Positions 52,735 to 61,142 of a stretch of DNA of 64,000 bases are shown here, one piece after another; the stretch's first letter is position 1; each line of letters begins with the position of its first letter. A program made the position numbers and the translations under genes. The notes below the pieces were generated by a model. The model was not told the origin of the DNA. It saw only the letters and a list, made by a program, of their open reading frames with translations, and made no database searches. The stretch lies in the NCBI RefSeq assembly GCF_008639165.1, contig NZ_CP029197.1, positions 3,844,001-3,908,000 on the forward strand. The letters are read 5' to 3'. Origin of the DNA: Streptomyces venezuelae ATCC 10712 (GTDB taxonomy: Bacteria > Actinomycetota > Actinomycetes > Streptomycetales > Streptomycetaceae).

Positions 52735-52786
52735 CACGGTCTCCCCCCGTTCTGCGACGGCACGGCGTCGCGTCCTGAGACAGCAG

Positions 52787-52826
52787 AACACCCGGTCGGG
52801 GGTGGTGTCACCCCCGACCGGGTGTT
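52787..52826 (-). terminator. strong terminator of the bkd operon
   Basis: An 18-bp perfect stem (52787-52804 with 52809-52826) has a GTGT loop; it begins AACACCCGGTCG. It lies 27 bp after the bkdC stop and is the only evident end signal for the bkdABC transcript. The parS site touches its right edge. Confidence 0.85.
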
Positions 52827-52837
52827 TCACGTGAAAC
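52824..52837. other. parS chromosome-partition site
   Basis: GTTTCACGTGAAAC (52824-52837) is a perfect 14-bp palindrome identical to the ParB-binding parS consensus used across bacteria, including Streptomyces. It lies between the bkd terminator and bkdC, in non-coding DNA. In Streptomyces about twenty such sites cluster around oriC, so its presence suggests that this window is near the origin. No other perfect copy was seen in the window. Confidence 0.9.
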
Positions 52838-52852
52838 TTTCCAACTCGGTTA

Positions 52853-54298
52853 TCAGGCCCAGGTGATCAGGCGCTTCGGCTGCTCCAGGATCGCGGCGAC
52901 GTCGGCCAGGAACTTGGAGCCGAGCTCGCCGTCGACCAGACGGTGGTCGAAGGAGAGGGCCAGCGTCGTGACCTGGCGCGGCTTCACCTTGCCCTTGTGG
53001 ACCCACGGCTGGAGCTTGATCGCACCGACCGCGAGGATCGCGGACTCGCCGGGGTTCAGGATGGGCGTACCGGTGTCGACGCCGAAGACGCCGACGTTGG
53101 TGATGGTGAAGGTGCCGCCCTGCATCGCCGCCGGGGTGGTCTTCCCCTCGCGGGCGGTGGAGACCAGCTCGCTCAGGGAGGCCGACAGCTCGGGCAGGGT
53201 CTGCGCGTGCGCGTCCTTGATGTTCGGCACGAGCAGGCCGCGCGGGGTGGCCGCGGCGATGCCCAGGTTCACGTAGTGCTTGAGGACGATCTCCTGCGCC
53301 GCCTCGTCCCAGGCCGCGTTGATCTCCGGGTTGCGCCGGACGGCGACCAGGACGGCCTTGGCGATGATGAGCAGCGGGTTGACCCGCAGACCCGCCATGT
53401 CCGTACCGGACTTGAGCTCCTCGACCAGCTTCATCGTGCGCGTGATGTCGAAGGTCACGAACTCGGTGACGTGCGGGGCGGTGAAGGCCGAACCGACCAT
53501 CGCCGCCGCCGTGGCCTTCCGTACGCCCTTGACGGGGATACGGGTCTCCCGGGCATCGGTCGACACCAGCGGGGCGGGGGCAGCCGCCGCCGGGGCGGAG
53601 GCGGCAGTCGCAGGGGCCGCCGCCACCGGAGCCGGGGCCTCGACGACCGGTGCGGGCGCCGGAGCGGCCGCGGCGTGGACGTCGTCCCGGGTGATGATGC
53701 CGTCCGGGCCGGTCGGGGTGACCGTGGCGAGGTCGACGCCGAGGTCCTTGGCGAGCTTCCGGACCGGAGGCTTGGCCAGGGGCCGTGCGGCAGCCGGCGC
53801 GTGGCCGTTGAGCTGCCCCGGTACGGAGACGACGGGCGCCGCCGGGGCGGGAGCGGCCTGGGCGGGGGCGGCCTGGACCGCGCCCTGCGCACCCTTGCGG
53901 GGGCGTCGCTTGGTGGAGCTTGCGGCCACGCCGTAACCGACGAGGACAGGCGTACGGCCCTGCGGCTCGGCCTCCTCCTCGGCGACGGCCACGGCCACGA
54001 CGGACTCGACCGGGGCCGGAGCGGCCTCGGCCACCGGCGCCTCGGGCGCGGTGCCCCCGCCGACGTTCACCGAGATGATGACCTGGCCGACGTCGACCGT
54101 GGTGCCCTCGGGGAAGAGGAGCTCGTGGACCGTGCCGTCGAAGGGGATCGGCAGCTCGACGGCGGCCTTGGCCGTCTCGACCTCGCACACGACCTGCCCG
54201 TCGGTGACGGTGTCACCGGGCTGGACGTACCACTTGAGGATCTCGGCCTCGGTCAGGCCCTCGCCCACGTCGGGCATCTTGAATTCGCGGATCGTCAC
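52853..54298 (-). CDS. bkdC: branched-chain alpha-keto acid dehydrogenase E2 (lipoyl acyltransferase)
   Basis: The 481-residue protein has a single lipoyl domain (1-80) with the lipoylated K44 in VETAKAAVE. An Ala/Pro-rich linker follows, then a peripheral subunit-binding domain (~165-205, VRKLAKDLGVDLATVTPTGPDG), a second Ala/Pro linker, and the catalytic acyltransferase domain (~245-481) with the active-site SFDHRLVDG. It transfers the acyl group to CoA and forms the core of the complex. It is the last gene of bkdABC, and its GTG start lies 10 bp after bkdB. In Streptomyces its products prime branched fatty acids and feed polyketide starters. Confidence 0.93.
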   Translation of the reverse strand: MTIREFKMPDVGEGLTEAEILKWYVQPGDTVTDGQVVCEVETAKAAVELPIPFDGTVHELLFPEGTTVDVGQVIISVNVGGGTAPEAPVAEAAPAPVESVVAVAVAEEEAEPQGRTPVLVGYGVAASSTKRRPRKGAQGAVQAAPAQAAPAPAAPVVSVPGQLNGHAPAAARPLAKPPVRKLAKDLGVDLATVTPTGPDGIITRDDVHAAAAPAPAPVVEAPAPVAAAPATAASAPAAAAPAPLVSTDARETRIPVKGVRKATAAAMVGSAFTAPHVTEFVTFDITRTMKLVEELKSGTDMAGLRVNPLLIIAKAVLVAVRRNPEINAAWDEAAQEIVLKHYVNLGIAAATPRGLLVPNIKDAHAQTLPELSASLSELVSTAREGKTTPAAMQGGTFTITNVGVFGVDTGTPILNPGESAILAVGAIKLQPWVHKGKVKPRQVTTLALSFDHRLVDGELGSKFLADVAAILEQPKRLITWA

Positions 54299-54308
54299 GG
54301 TGCTCTCC

Positions 54309-55289
54309 TCAGTACGCCAGCGAGCGGTCGACGGCGTCGAGCACGCGGTCGAGACCCGGCAGGTACTCCTCCTCCAGGCGCGCCGGCGGGTACGGCGCGT
54401 GGTAGCCGCCGACCCGCAGGACGGGGGCCTCCAGGTGGTAGAAGCAGCGCTCGGTGATCCGGGCGGCGATCTCGGCGCCGGAGCCGTAGAAGACCGGGGC
54501 CTCGTGGACCACCACGAGGTGACGGGTCTTCTCGACCGAGCGCTGGATCGAGTCGAAGTCGATCGGGGACATCGAGCGCAGGTCCAGGACCTCGATCGAC
54601 TTCCCCTCCTCCTCGGCGGCCGCGGCGGCCTCCAGACAGACCTTCACCATCGGGCCGTACGCGGCGAGCGTGAGGTCGCTGCCCTCGCGCGCCACCCGGG
54701 CCTTGTGGAGCTCGCCGGGGATGGCCTCGGTGTCGACCTCGCCCTTGTCCCAGTAGCGGCGCTTGGGCTCGAAGAAGATGACCGGGTCGTCGCTCTGGAT
54801 GGCCTGCTGGAGCATCCAGTAGGCGTCCGACGAGTTGGACGGCGAGACGACCTTGAGGCCCGCGACGTGCGCGAAGAGCGCCTCGGGGGACTCGGAGTGG
54901 TGCTCGACCGCGCCGATGCCGCCGCCGTACGGGATGCGGATGACGACCGGCATCTTGACCTTGCCGAGCGCACGGGCGTGCATCTTGGCGAGCTGCGTGA
55001 CGATCTGGTCGTACGCGGGGAAGACGAAACCGTCGAACTGGATCTCGACGACCGGCCGGTAGCCGCGCAGGGCCAGGCCGATGGCGGTGCCGACGATGCC
55101 GGACTCGGCGAGCGGCGAGTCGATGACCCGGTCCTCGCCGAAGTCCTTCTGCAGACCGTCGGTGACGCGGAAGACGCCGCCGAGCTTGCCGACGTCCTCA
55201 CCCATGATGAGGACCTTGGGGTCGGTCTCCAGCGCCTTGCGCAGCGACTCGTTGAGCGCCTTGGCGAGGGGAAGCTTCTGTACAGCCAT
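54309..55289 (-). CDS. bkdB: branched-chain alpha-keto acid dehydrogenase E1 beta subunit
   Basis: The 326-residue transketolase-like subunit has the TPP-binding partner motifs: GEDVGKLGGVFRVTDGLQKDFGEDRVIDSPLAESGIVGTAIGLALRGYRPVVEIQFDGF, then HHSESPEALFAHVAGLKVVSPS, DPVIFFEPK and the C-terminal transketolase domain. It forms an alpha2beta2 E1 with bkdA, decarboxylating the keto acids of Val, Leu and Ile. ATG 55289 follows GAGGTCAAG, 2 bp after the bkdA stop. Length is standard. Confidence 0.93.
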   Translation of the reverse strand: MAVQKLPLAKALNESLRKALETDPKVLIMGEDVGKLGGVFRVTDGLQKDFGEDRVIDSPLAESGIVGTAIGLALRGYRPVVEIQFDGFVFPAYDQIVTQLAKMHARALGKVKMPVVIRIPYGGGIGAVEHHSESPEALFAHVAGLKVVSPSNSSDAYWMLQQAIQSDDPVIFFEPKRRYWDKGEVDTEAIPGELHKARVAREGSDLTLAAYGPMVKVCLEAAAAAEEEGKSIEVLDLRSMSPIDFDSIQRSVEKTRHLVVVHEAPVFYGSGAEIAARITERCFYHLEAPVLRVGGYHAPYPPARLEEEYLPGLDRVLDAVDRSLAY

Positions 55290-55291
55290 GG

Positions 55292-56470
55292 TTACTTGAC
55301 CTCGCCATCCGCGAAGGACGCCTGGTAGGCGGCGAACTGCGCGCGCTCCTCGTCGACGAGCGCGTGCCCGTCCGCGTAGACATTCTCGAAGATCGCCATG
55401 TCGTCCGGGTCGGGCATCGTGCGGACACCCTCGCGGACGCGCTTGCCGAGCGCCTCGCTCTCGGCCTCCAGGGCCTCGAAGAACGCCTCGTCGGCGTGGC
55501 CCTCCCGCTCCAGGTACGCCTTGAGGCGCAGGATCGGGTCCTTGGCCTCCCAGGCCTCCCGCTCCTCGTCCCGGCGGTACTTCGTCGGGTCGTCGGAGGT
55601 GGTGTGGGCGCCCATGCGGTAGGTGAAGGCCTCGACGAGGGTGGGGCCCTCGCCGCGGCGGGCGCGCTCCAGGGCGGAGCGGGTGACGGCGAGGCAGGCC
55701 AGAACGTCGTTGCCGTCGACCCGGACGCCGGGGAAGCCGAAGCCGCGGGCGCGCTGGTAGAGCGGGACGCGGGTCTGCTTCTCGGTGGGCTCGGAGATCG
55801 CCCACTGGTTGTTCTGGCAGAAGAACACGACGGGCGCGTTGTAGACCGCGGAGAAGGTGAACGCCTCGTTGACGTCGCCCTGGCTGGACGCGCCGTCACC
55901 GAAGTAGGCGATCACGGCGGAATCCGCGCCGTCCTTGGCGATGCCCATCGCATATCCCGTGGCGTGCAGGGTCTGCGAACCGATGACGATCGTGTACAGG
56001 TGGAAATTGTTGCTGTTGGGATCCCAGCCGCCGTGGTTCACACCGCGGAACATTCCCAGCAGATTCGTCGGGTCGACCCCGCGGACCCACGCGACACCGT
56101 GCTCGCGGTAGGTCGGGAAGACGTAGTCGTCGTCCCGCAGGGCACGGCCGGAACCGATCTGGGCCGCCTCCTGGCCGAGCAGCGAGGCCCACAGGCCCAG
56201 CTCGCCCTGACGCTGCAGCGAGGTGGCCTCGGCGTCGAAGCGCCGGGTGAGGACCATGTCGCGGTAGAGACCGCGCAGCTCCTCGGCGCTCAGGTCGATG
56301 TCGTAATCGGGGTGCTGGACGCGCTCTCCCTCGGGCGTCAGCAGCTGAACGAGCTCGGGCTCCGCGCCCTGCGCCGCCGGTGCCTTCTTCGCGCCTGCGG
56401 CGCTGGTGGTGCGCTTGGCGCCGCTGCTGCGTCGCGTCGTCTTGCGCGCGGCAGTGCTCTCCACGGTCAC
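55292..56470 (-). CDS. bkdA: branched-chain alpha-keto acid dehydrogenase E1 alpha subunit
   Basis: The 392-residue protein has an Ala/Lys/Thr-rich N-terminal extension (~1-40) and a TPP-dependent dehydrogenase domain with FPTYREHGVAWVRG and a GDGASSQGDVNEAFTFSAVYNAPVVFFCQNN TPP/Mg motif. YRMGAHTTSDDPTKYR, the phosphorylation-loop-like segment of E1 alpha, follows. It is the first gene of bkdABC; GTG 56470 is the start. Upstream lies a divergent regulatory region shared with the orphan response regulator. The complex uses TPP, lipoate and a shared E3 encoded elsewhere. Confidence 0.93.
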   Translation of the reverse strand: MTVESTAARKTTRRSSGAKRTTSAAGAKKAPAAQGAEPELVQLLTPEGERVQHPDYDIDLSAEELRGLYRDMVLTRRFDAEATSLQRQGELGLWASLLGQEAAQIGSGRALRDDDYVFPTYREHGVAWVRGVDPTNLLGMFRGVNHGGWDPNSNNFHLYTIVIGSQTLHATGYAMGIAKDGADSAVIAYFGDGASSQGDVNEAFTFSAVYNAPVVFFCQNNQWAISEPTEKQTRVPLYQRARGFGFPGVRVDGNDVLACLAVTRSALERARRGEGPTLVEAFTYRMGAHTTSDDPTKYRRDEEREAWEAKDPILRLKAYLEREGHADEAFFEALEAESEALGKRVREGVRTMPDPDDMAIFENVYADGHALVDEERAQFAAYQASFADGEVK

Positions 56471-56808
56471 GTGCGTGCTCCTCCGTCGGTCCGGCCCCCG
56501 GGTTCGCCGGTAAGCCAGTGCGGCTCCGCCTTATCCGTACCCTTCGCACGGGGTGGGTGCGACGCGGCCGGAGTCGGGCGTGACAGGTGCCCCGGCGAGC
56601 GCCGTCATAGGCACGTTACCCATAGTGCGGCATTCCCGCGAAACCCCACTTGACCTGCGATTTTGCTTGGATTTCCAAGTAAATCGAGAAAAGGGGGACT
56701 CGCTGCTGGTCAGCGCATGGACAACGGCCCGACGCCGTCGTCGGAACAACCGGCACGTTATCCCGCGCACCCCGGGCGCGGGAAGAGCCAATATGTGAGA
56801 CTGACTTC
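56471..56808. promoter_or_regulatory. divergent bkd/response-regulator intergenic region with palindrome
   Basis: This 338-bp gap has no gene. Its most striking element is CTTGG-ATTT-CCAAG (56666-56679) within an AT-rich island (56657-56690, about half A+T). It could be an operator for an Lrp/AsnC-type regulator, the kind known to control bkd genes elsewhere. A further near-palindrome, CCCGCGCACCCCGGGCGCGGG, lies near 56762-56783. Promoter boxes for either gene are not clear. Confidence 0.4.
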
Positions 56809-57468
56809 GTGCGCGAAGAAGGAAAAATCCGGGTATTTCTGCTGGACGACCACGAAGTCGTCCGGCGCGGCGTCCACGAGCTGCTCTCCGTGGAGGACGA
56901 CATCGAGGTGGTCGGCGAGGCCGGGACGGCGGCGGACGCGCTGGTCAGGATCCCCGCGACCCGTCCCGACGTCGCGGTGCTCGACGTCCGGCTGCCCGAC
57001 GGCAGCGGGGTGGAGGTGTGCCGCGAGATCCGTTCGCAGGACGAGGGCATCAAATGTCTGATGCTGACCTCGTACGCGGACGACGAGGCGCTCTTCGACG
57101 CGATCATGGCCGGAGCCTCGGGTTATGTCCTCAAAGCCATCCGCGGCAACGAACTGCTGAACGCGGTGCGGGACGTGGCGGCCGGCAAGTCGCTGCTCGA
57201 TCCGGTGGCGACCGCCCGCGTCCTGGAGCGGCTGCGCGACGGAAACAACTCCAAGGGTGACGACAAGCTCGCCAACCTGACGGAGCAGGAGCGCAAGATC
57301 CTGGACCTGATCGGCGAGGGCCTGACCAACCGGGTCATCGGCGAGCGGCTCCACCTCGCGGAGAAGACCATCAAGAACTACGTCTCCAGCCTGCTGTCGA
57401 AGCTGGGCATGGAGCGGCGTTCGCAGGCGGCCGCCTACGTGGCCCGCCTCCAGGCCGAGCGCCACTGA
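56809..57468 (+). CDS. DevR/DosR-like NarL-family response regulator (orphan)
   Basis: The 219-residue protein has a receiver domain with D13-D14, phospho-acceptor D59 (VLDVRLPDG), T87 (MLTSYADDEAL) and K109 (SGYVLKAIRG), all expected residues. A C-terminal LuxR-type HTH follows (~158-215: LTEQERKILDLIGEGLTNRVIGERLHLAEKTIKNYVSSLLSKLGMERRSQAAAYVARL). The order and several motifs closely resemble M. tuberculosis DevR/DosR, the hypoxia/NO regulator (LTSYxSDEA, AEKTVKNYVS, KLGMERRTQAA). No kinase is adjacent, so it is an orphan. Start is GTG 56809. A DevR-type box lies 33 bp after its stop. Confidence 0.9.
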   Translation: MREEGKIRVFLLDDHEVVRRGVHELLSVEDDIEVVGEAGTAADALVRIPATRPDVAVLDVRLPDGSGVEVCREIRSQDEGIKCLMLTSYADDEALFDAIMAGASGYVLKAIRGNELLNAVRDVAAGKSLLDPVATARVLERLRDGNNSKGDDKLANLTEQERKILDLIGEGLTNRVIGERLHLAEKTIKNYVSSLLSKLGMERRSQAAAYVARLQAERH

Positions 57469-57501
57469 AACCGGCGCGGCCCCGGCCGGCGGCGGCGTTT
57501 C

Positions 57502-57515
57502 GGGACCTACGTCCC
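57502..57515 (+). promoter_or_regulatory. DevR-type box (GGGAC-N4-GTCCC)
   Basis: GGGACCTACGTCCC (57502-57515) is a perfect palindrome matching the mycobacterial/streptomycete DevR-box core GGGACTnnnGTCCC. It lies 34 bp after the orphan regulator gene and about 60 bp before the flavin-fold gene at 57576. The match of regulator type and site suggests that the orphan regulator controls the following gene. Confidence 0.6.
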
Positions 57516-57575
57516 CGCCAAAGCGGGGCAGGGGCCCCTTTTCGGACCGGGGGCCGGTGGCGGAGAGTGGATGCC

Positions 57576-58028
57576 ATGTCCACCGACGAGATCCGCGCCA
57601 TCGAGCTCCTCGGCCGTGTGTCGTACGGCAGGGTGGCGACGAGCATGCGGGCGATGCCGTTCGTCGCCCCCGCCCGGCACATCGTGGCCGACGGCCGTGT
57701 CCTGCTCCGGATGCACCGGGGGCTCGGCTACCACCGCGCCTGCAACGGCAGCGTCGTCGCGTACGGCGCGGACAACTTCAGCTCCGGGTCCGCGCACCTC
57801 TGGTCCGTGCAGTTCACCGGCACCGCCGAGATCGTCGAGCCGACCGAGGAGGAGCTCGCGGCCTTCGGCCCCGATCCGGAGCTGGTGGACGGCGAGGCCT
57901 TCGCCCCCGTCTACATGCGGATCGAACCGCAGTTCGTGACGGTGCACGCGCTCGACTACGCGAGCGAGACCCCGGGGGCCCGGCCCGACGCCCACTCCGT
58001 GCGGCGACATCTCCACCACGTAGCGTGA
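57576..58028 (+). CDS. pyridoxamine 5'-phosphate oxidase-fold protein
   Basis: The 150-residue protein has the split-barrel pattern of the PNPOx/FMN-binding superfamily: LLGRVSYGRVATSMRAMPFVAPARHIVADGRVLLRMHRG, then NGSVVAYGADNFSSGSAHLWSVQFTGTAEIVEPTEEELAAFG. Such proteins bind FMN, F420 or heme and act as reductases. Members are common in DevR/DosR regulons. It is cytosolic, and FMN versus F420 cannot be decided. ATG 57576 follows GGAGAG by 8 nt. A DevR-type box lies upstream. Confidence 0.82.
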   Translation: MSTDEIRAIELLGRVSYGRVATSMRAMPFVAPARHIVADGRVLLRMHRGLGYHRACNGSVVAYGADNFSSGSAHLWSVQFTGTAEIVEPTEEELAAFGPDPELVDGEAFAPVYMRIEPQFVTVHALDYASETPGARPDAHSVRRHLHHVA

Positions 58029-58043
58029 TCTAACATCTGGCGG

Positions 58044-59159
58044 GTGCCGCGCTCATCTGAAACGCTCACCCCGCGGGCTGCACCGCTCACCCCGCCGTCC
58101 CCCCGGGCCGGCGCCCCCCGAGCGCCGTCCCGGCCCGTCGGCGCCCCACCCGTGGGCGCGCTGCTGCGCCGCCACCGGCACGCCGGAGAGCCCCTCTCCT
58201 GCGTGCCCGTCGCCGAAGGGCTGCTCAACCGCGGCTTCCGGCTCTCCACCACCCGCGGCACCTACTTCCTCAAGCAGCACCTGGACGCCCCCACCGCCGA
58301 CCGCGCCACCATCGCCCGCCAGCACCGCGCCACCCAGCGGCTGCACGCCCTCGGCCTGCCCGTCGCCCCGCCGCTGCCCGACGCCGCCGGCCGCACCGTC
58401 GTCGTCGTCGACGGCCACTGCTACGCCCTGCACCCCTGGATCGACGGCCGCCACCGCGACGGCGCCGAGCTCTCCACCGGCTGCTCCCGGCGGCTCGGCA
58501 CCCTCCTCGGCCAGGTCCACACCGCCCTCGACCGGGTCATGGAGCCCCCGGGGCCGGACGGGGCGCCCGGCACCGGTGACGACGGCGGCCGCGCCAGCGC
58601 CGAGGTCCACGACACCTTCCGGGCCATCGACGAGCTGATCCGCCTGGCCCGCGCGCACCGGCCGCGCGACAGCTTCGACGCCCTCGCCGAGCACCGGCTC
58701 AGGGAGCGGCGCCGGCTGCTGGCCCAGCACGCGCACCACCGCCCGCCGCCCGCCGCGGCCGCCGGCTGGGTGCACGGCGACTTCCATCCGCTGAATCTGC
58801 TCTACCGGGGCGCCGAGCCCGCCGCGATCGTCGACTGGGACCGGCTCGGGGTCCGCCCCAGGGCCGAGGAGGCGGTGCGGGCCGCCGCCATCTTCTTCGT
58901 ACGGCCGGGGGGCGAGCTGGCCCTGGAGAAGGTGCGGGCGTACGCGCGCGCGTACCGGCGGGCGACCGGCGCCGACCGCGCCGAGCTGGCGGCGGCGGCG
59001 CACCGGGTGTGGTGGGAGCGGCTCAACGACTTCTGGACCCTGCGCTGGCGCTACCAGCTGCACGACCGGAGGGCCGACCCGCAGTTCCCCGCGGTGTCGG
59101 CCCTGGCGGTCTGGTGGACGCGCGAGTACGAGGCGGTACGCGACGCGTTCGCGGGGTGA
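58044..59159 (+). CDS. APH-fold phosphotransferase
   Basis: The 371-residue protein has a Pro/Arg-rich N-terminus (1-40) and an aminoglycoside-phosphotransferase/choline-kinase fold. Motifs are LKQHLD (nucleotide-binding lysine), the Brenner catalytic HGDFHPLNLLY, and IVDWDRLGVRP with the metal-binding Asp. The family phosphorylates small alcohols, amino alcohols, antibiotics or homoserine. Nothing indicates antibiotic resistance. GTG 58044 begins 15 bp after the flavin-protein gene, so the two may be co-transcribed. Confidence 0.85.
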   Translation: MPRSSETLTPRAAPLTPPSPRAGAPRAPSRPVGAPPVGALLRRHRHAGEPLSCVPVAEGLLNRGFRLSTTRGTYFLKQHLDAPTADRATIARQHRATQRLHALGLPVAPPLPDAAGRTVVVVDGHCYALHPWIDGRHRDGAELSTGCSRRLGTLLGQVHTALDRVMEPPGPDGAPGTGDDGGRASAEVHDTFRAIDELIRLARAHRPRDSFDALAEHRLRERRRLLAQHAHHRPPPAAAAGWVHGDFHPLNLLYRGAEPAAIVDWDRLGVRPRAEEAVRAAAIFFVRPGGELALEKVRAYARAYRRATGADRAELAAAAHRVWWERLNDFWTLRWRYQLHDRRADPQFPAVSALAVWWTREYEAVRDAFAG

Positions 59160-59169
59160 GACGGGCCCG

Positions 59170-59233
59170 GGCCGGTCCGGCTCAGGCCGGTCCGGTCCCG
59201 CTCGGGCCCGTCCCGCTCAGGCCGGTCCGGCTC
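59170..59233. repeat. GC-rich repeats between convergent genes
   Basis: GGCCGGTCCGGCTC occurs at 59170-59183 and 59220-59233, with a 12-bp partial copy (GGCCGGTCCGGT) starting at 59185. The other bases are CCCGCTC/GGGCCCG variants. The 76-bp gap between the phosphotransferase and kinase genes consists mostly of these repeats. Confidence 0.55.
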
Positions 59234-59235
59234 GG

Positions 59236-60855
<1,620 letters not shown>

Positions 60856-61061
60856 CAGTCCTCGCCGTCGTCTGTCGTGCCGTGTCCAGTCGTCACGCTA
60901 CAGGCTCCGTACGACATCACGGTCCGAGATGGACCGGCCATCCAATCCCTTCCACGTACACCTGTGCAAATTCGGCGGGTTTCCTCCGCCGGTTCGGAAA
61001 CCGTGCGGAGAATCTCCTTGTGCGGAGGGTCACGCGAAGGGTCACGGAACGGGCACCTGGC

Positions 61062-61090
61062 TTGACGTGTCACTGCCCTCGGGCAGACTT
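61062..61090 (+). promoter_or_regulatory. candidate promoter of the PASTA kinase
   Basis: TTGACG (61062-61067), a 17-bp spacer and AGACTT (61085-61090) resemble a sigma-HrdB promoter about 50 bp before ATG 61143. AGGGTCACG occurs twice just upstream (61026-61034, 61038-61046) as a 12-bp-spaced direct repeat. The 287-bp divergent gap otherwise has no gene. Confidence 0.45.
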
Positions 61091-61142
61091 GGCCGAGAAA
61101 TTCCGGATCAACGCCGCCACGCGCGCGTAGGGGGAAGCACAG

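Noticed and set aside
58044..59159. Aminoglycoside resistance gene
   Set aside because: It has only the general APH fold; there is no resistance cluster, and many such kinases act on primary metabolites.
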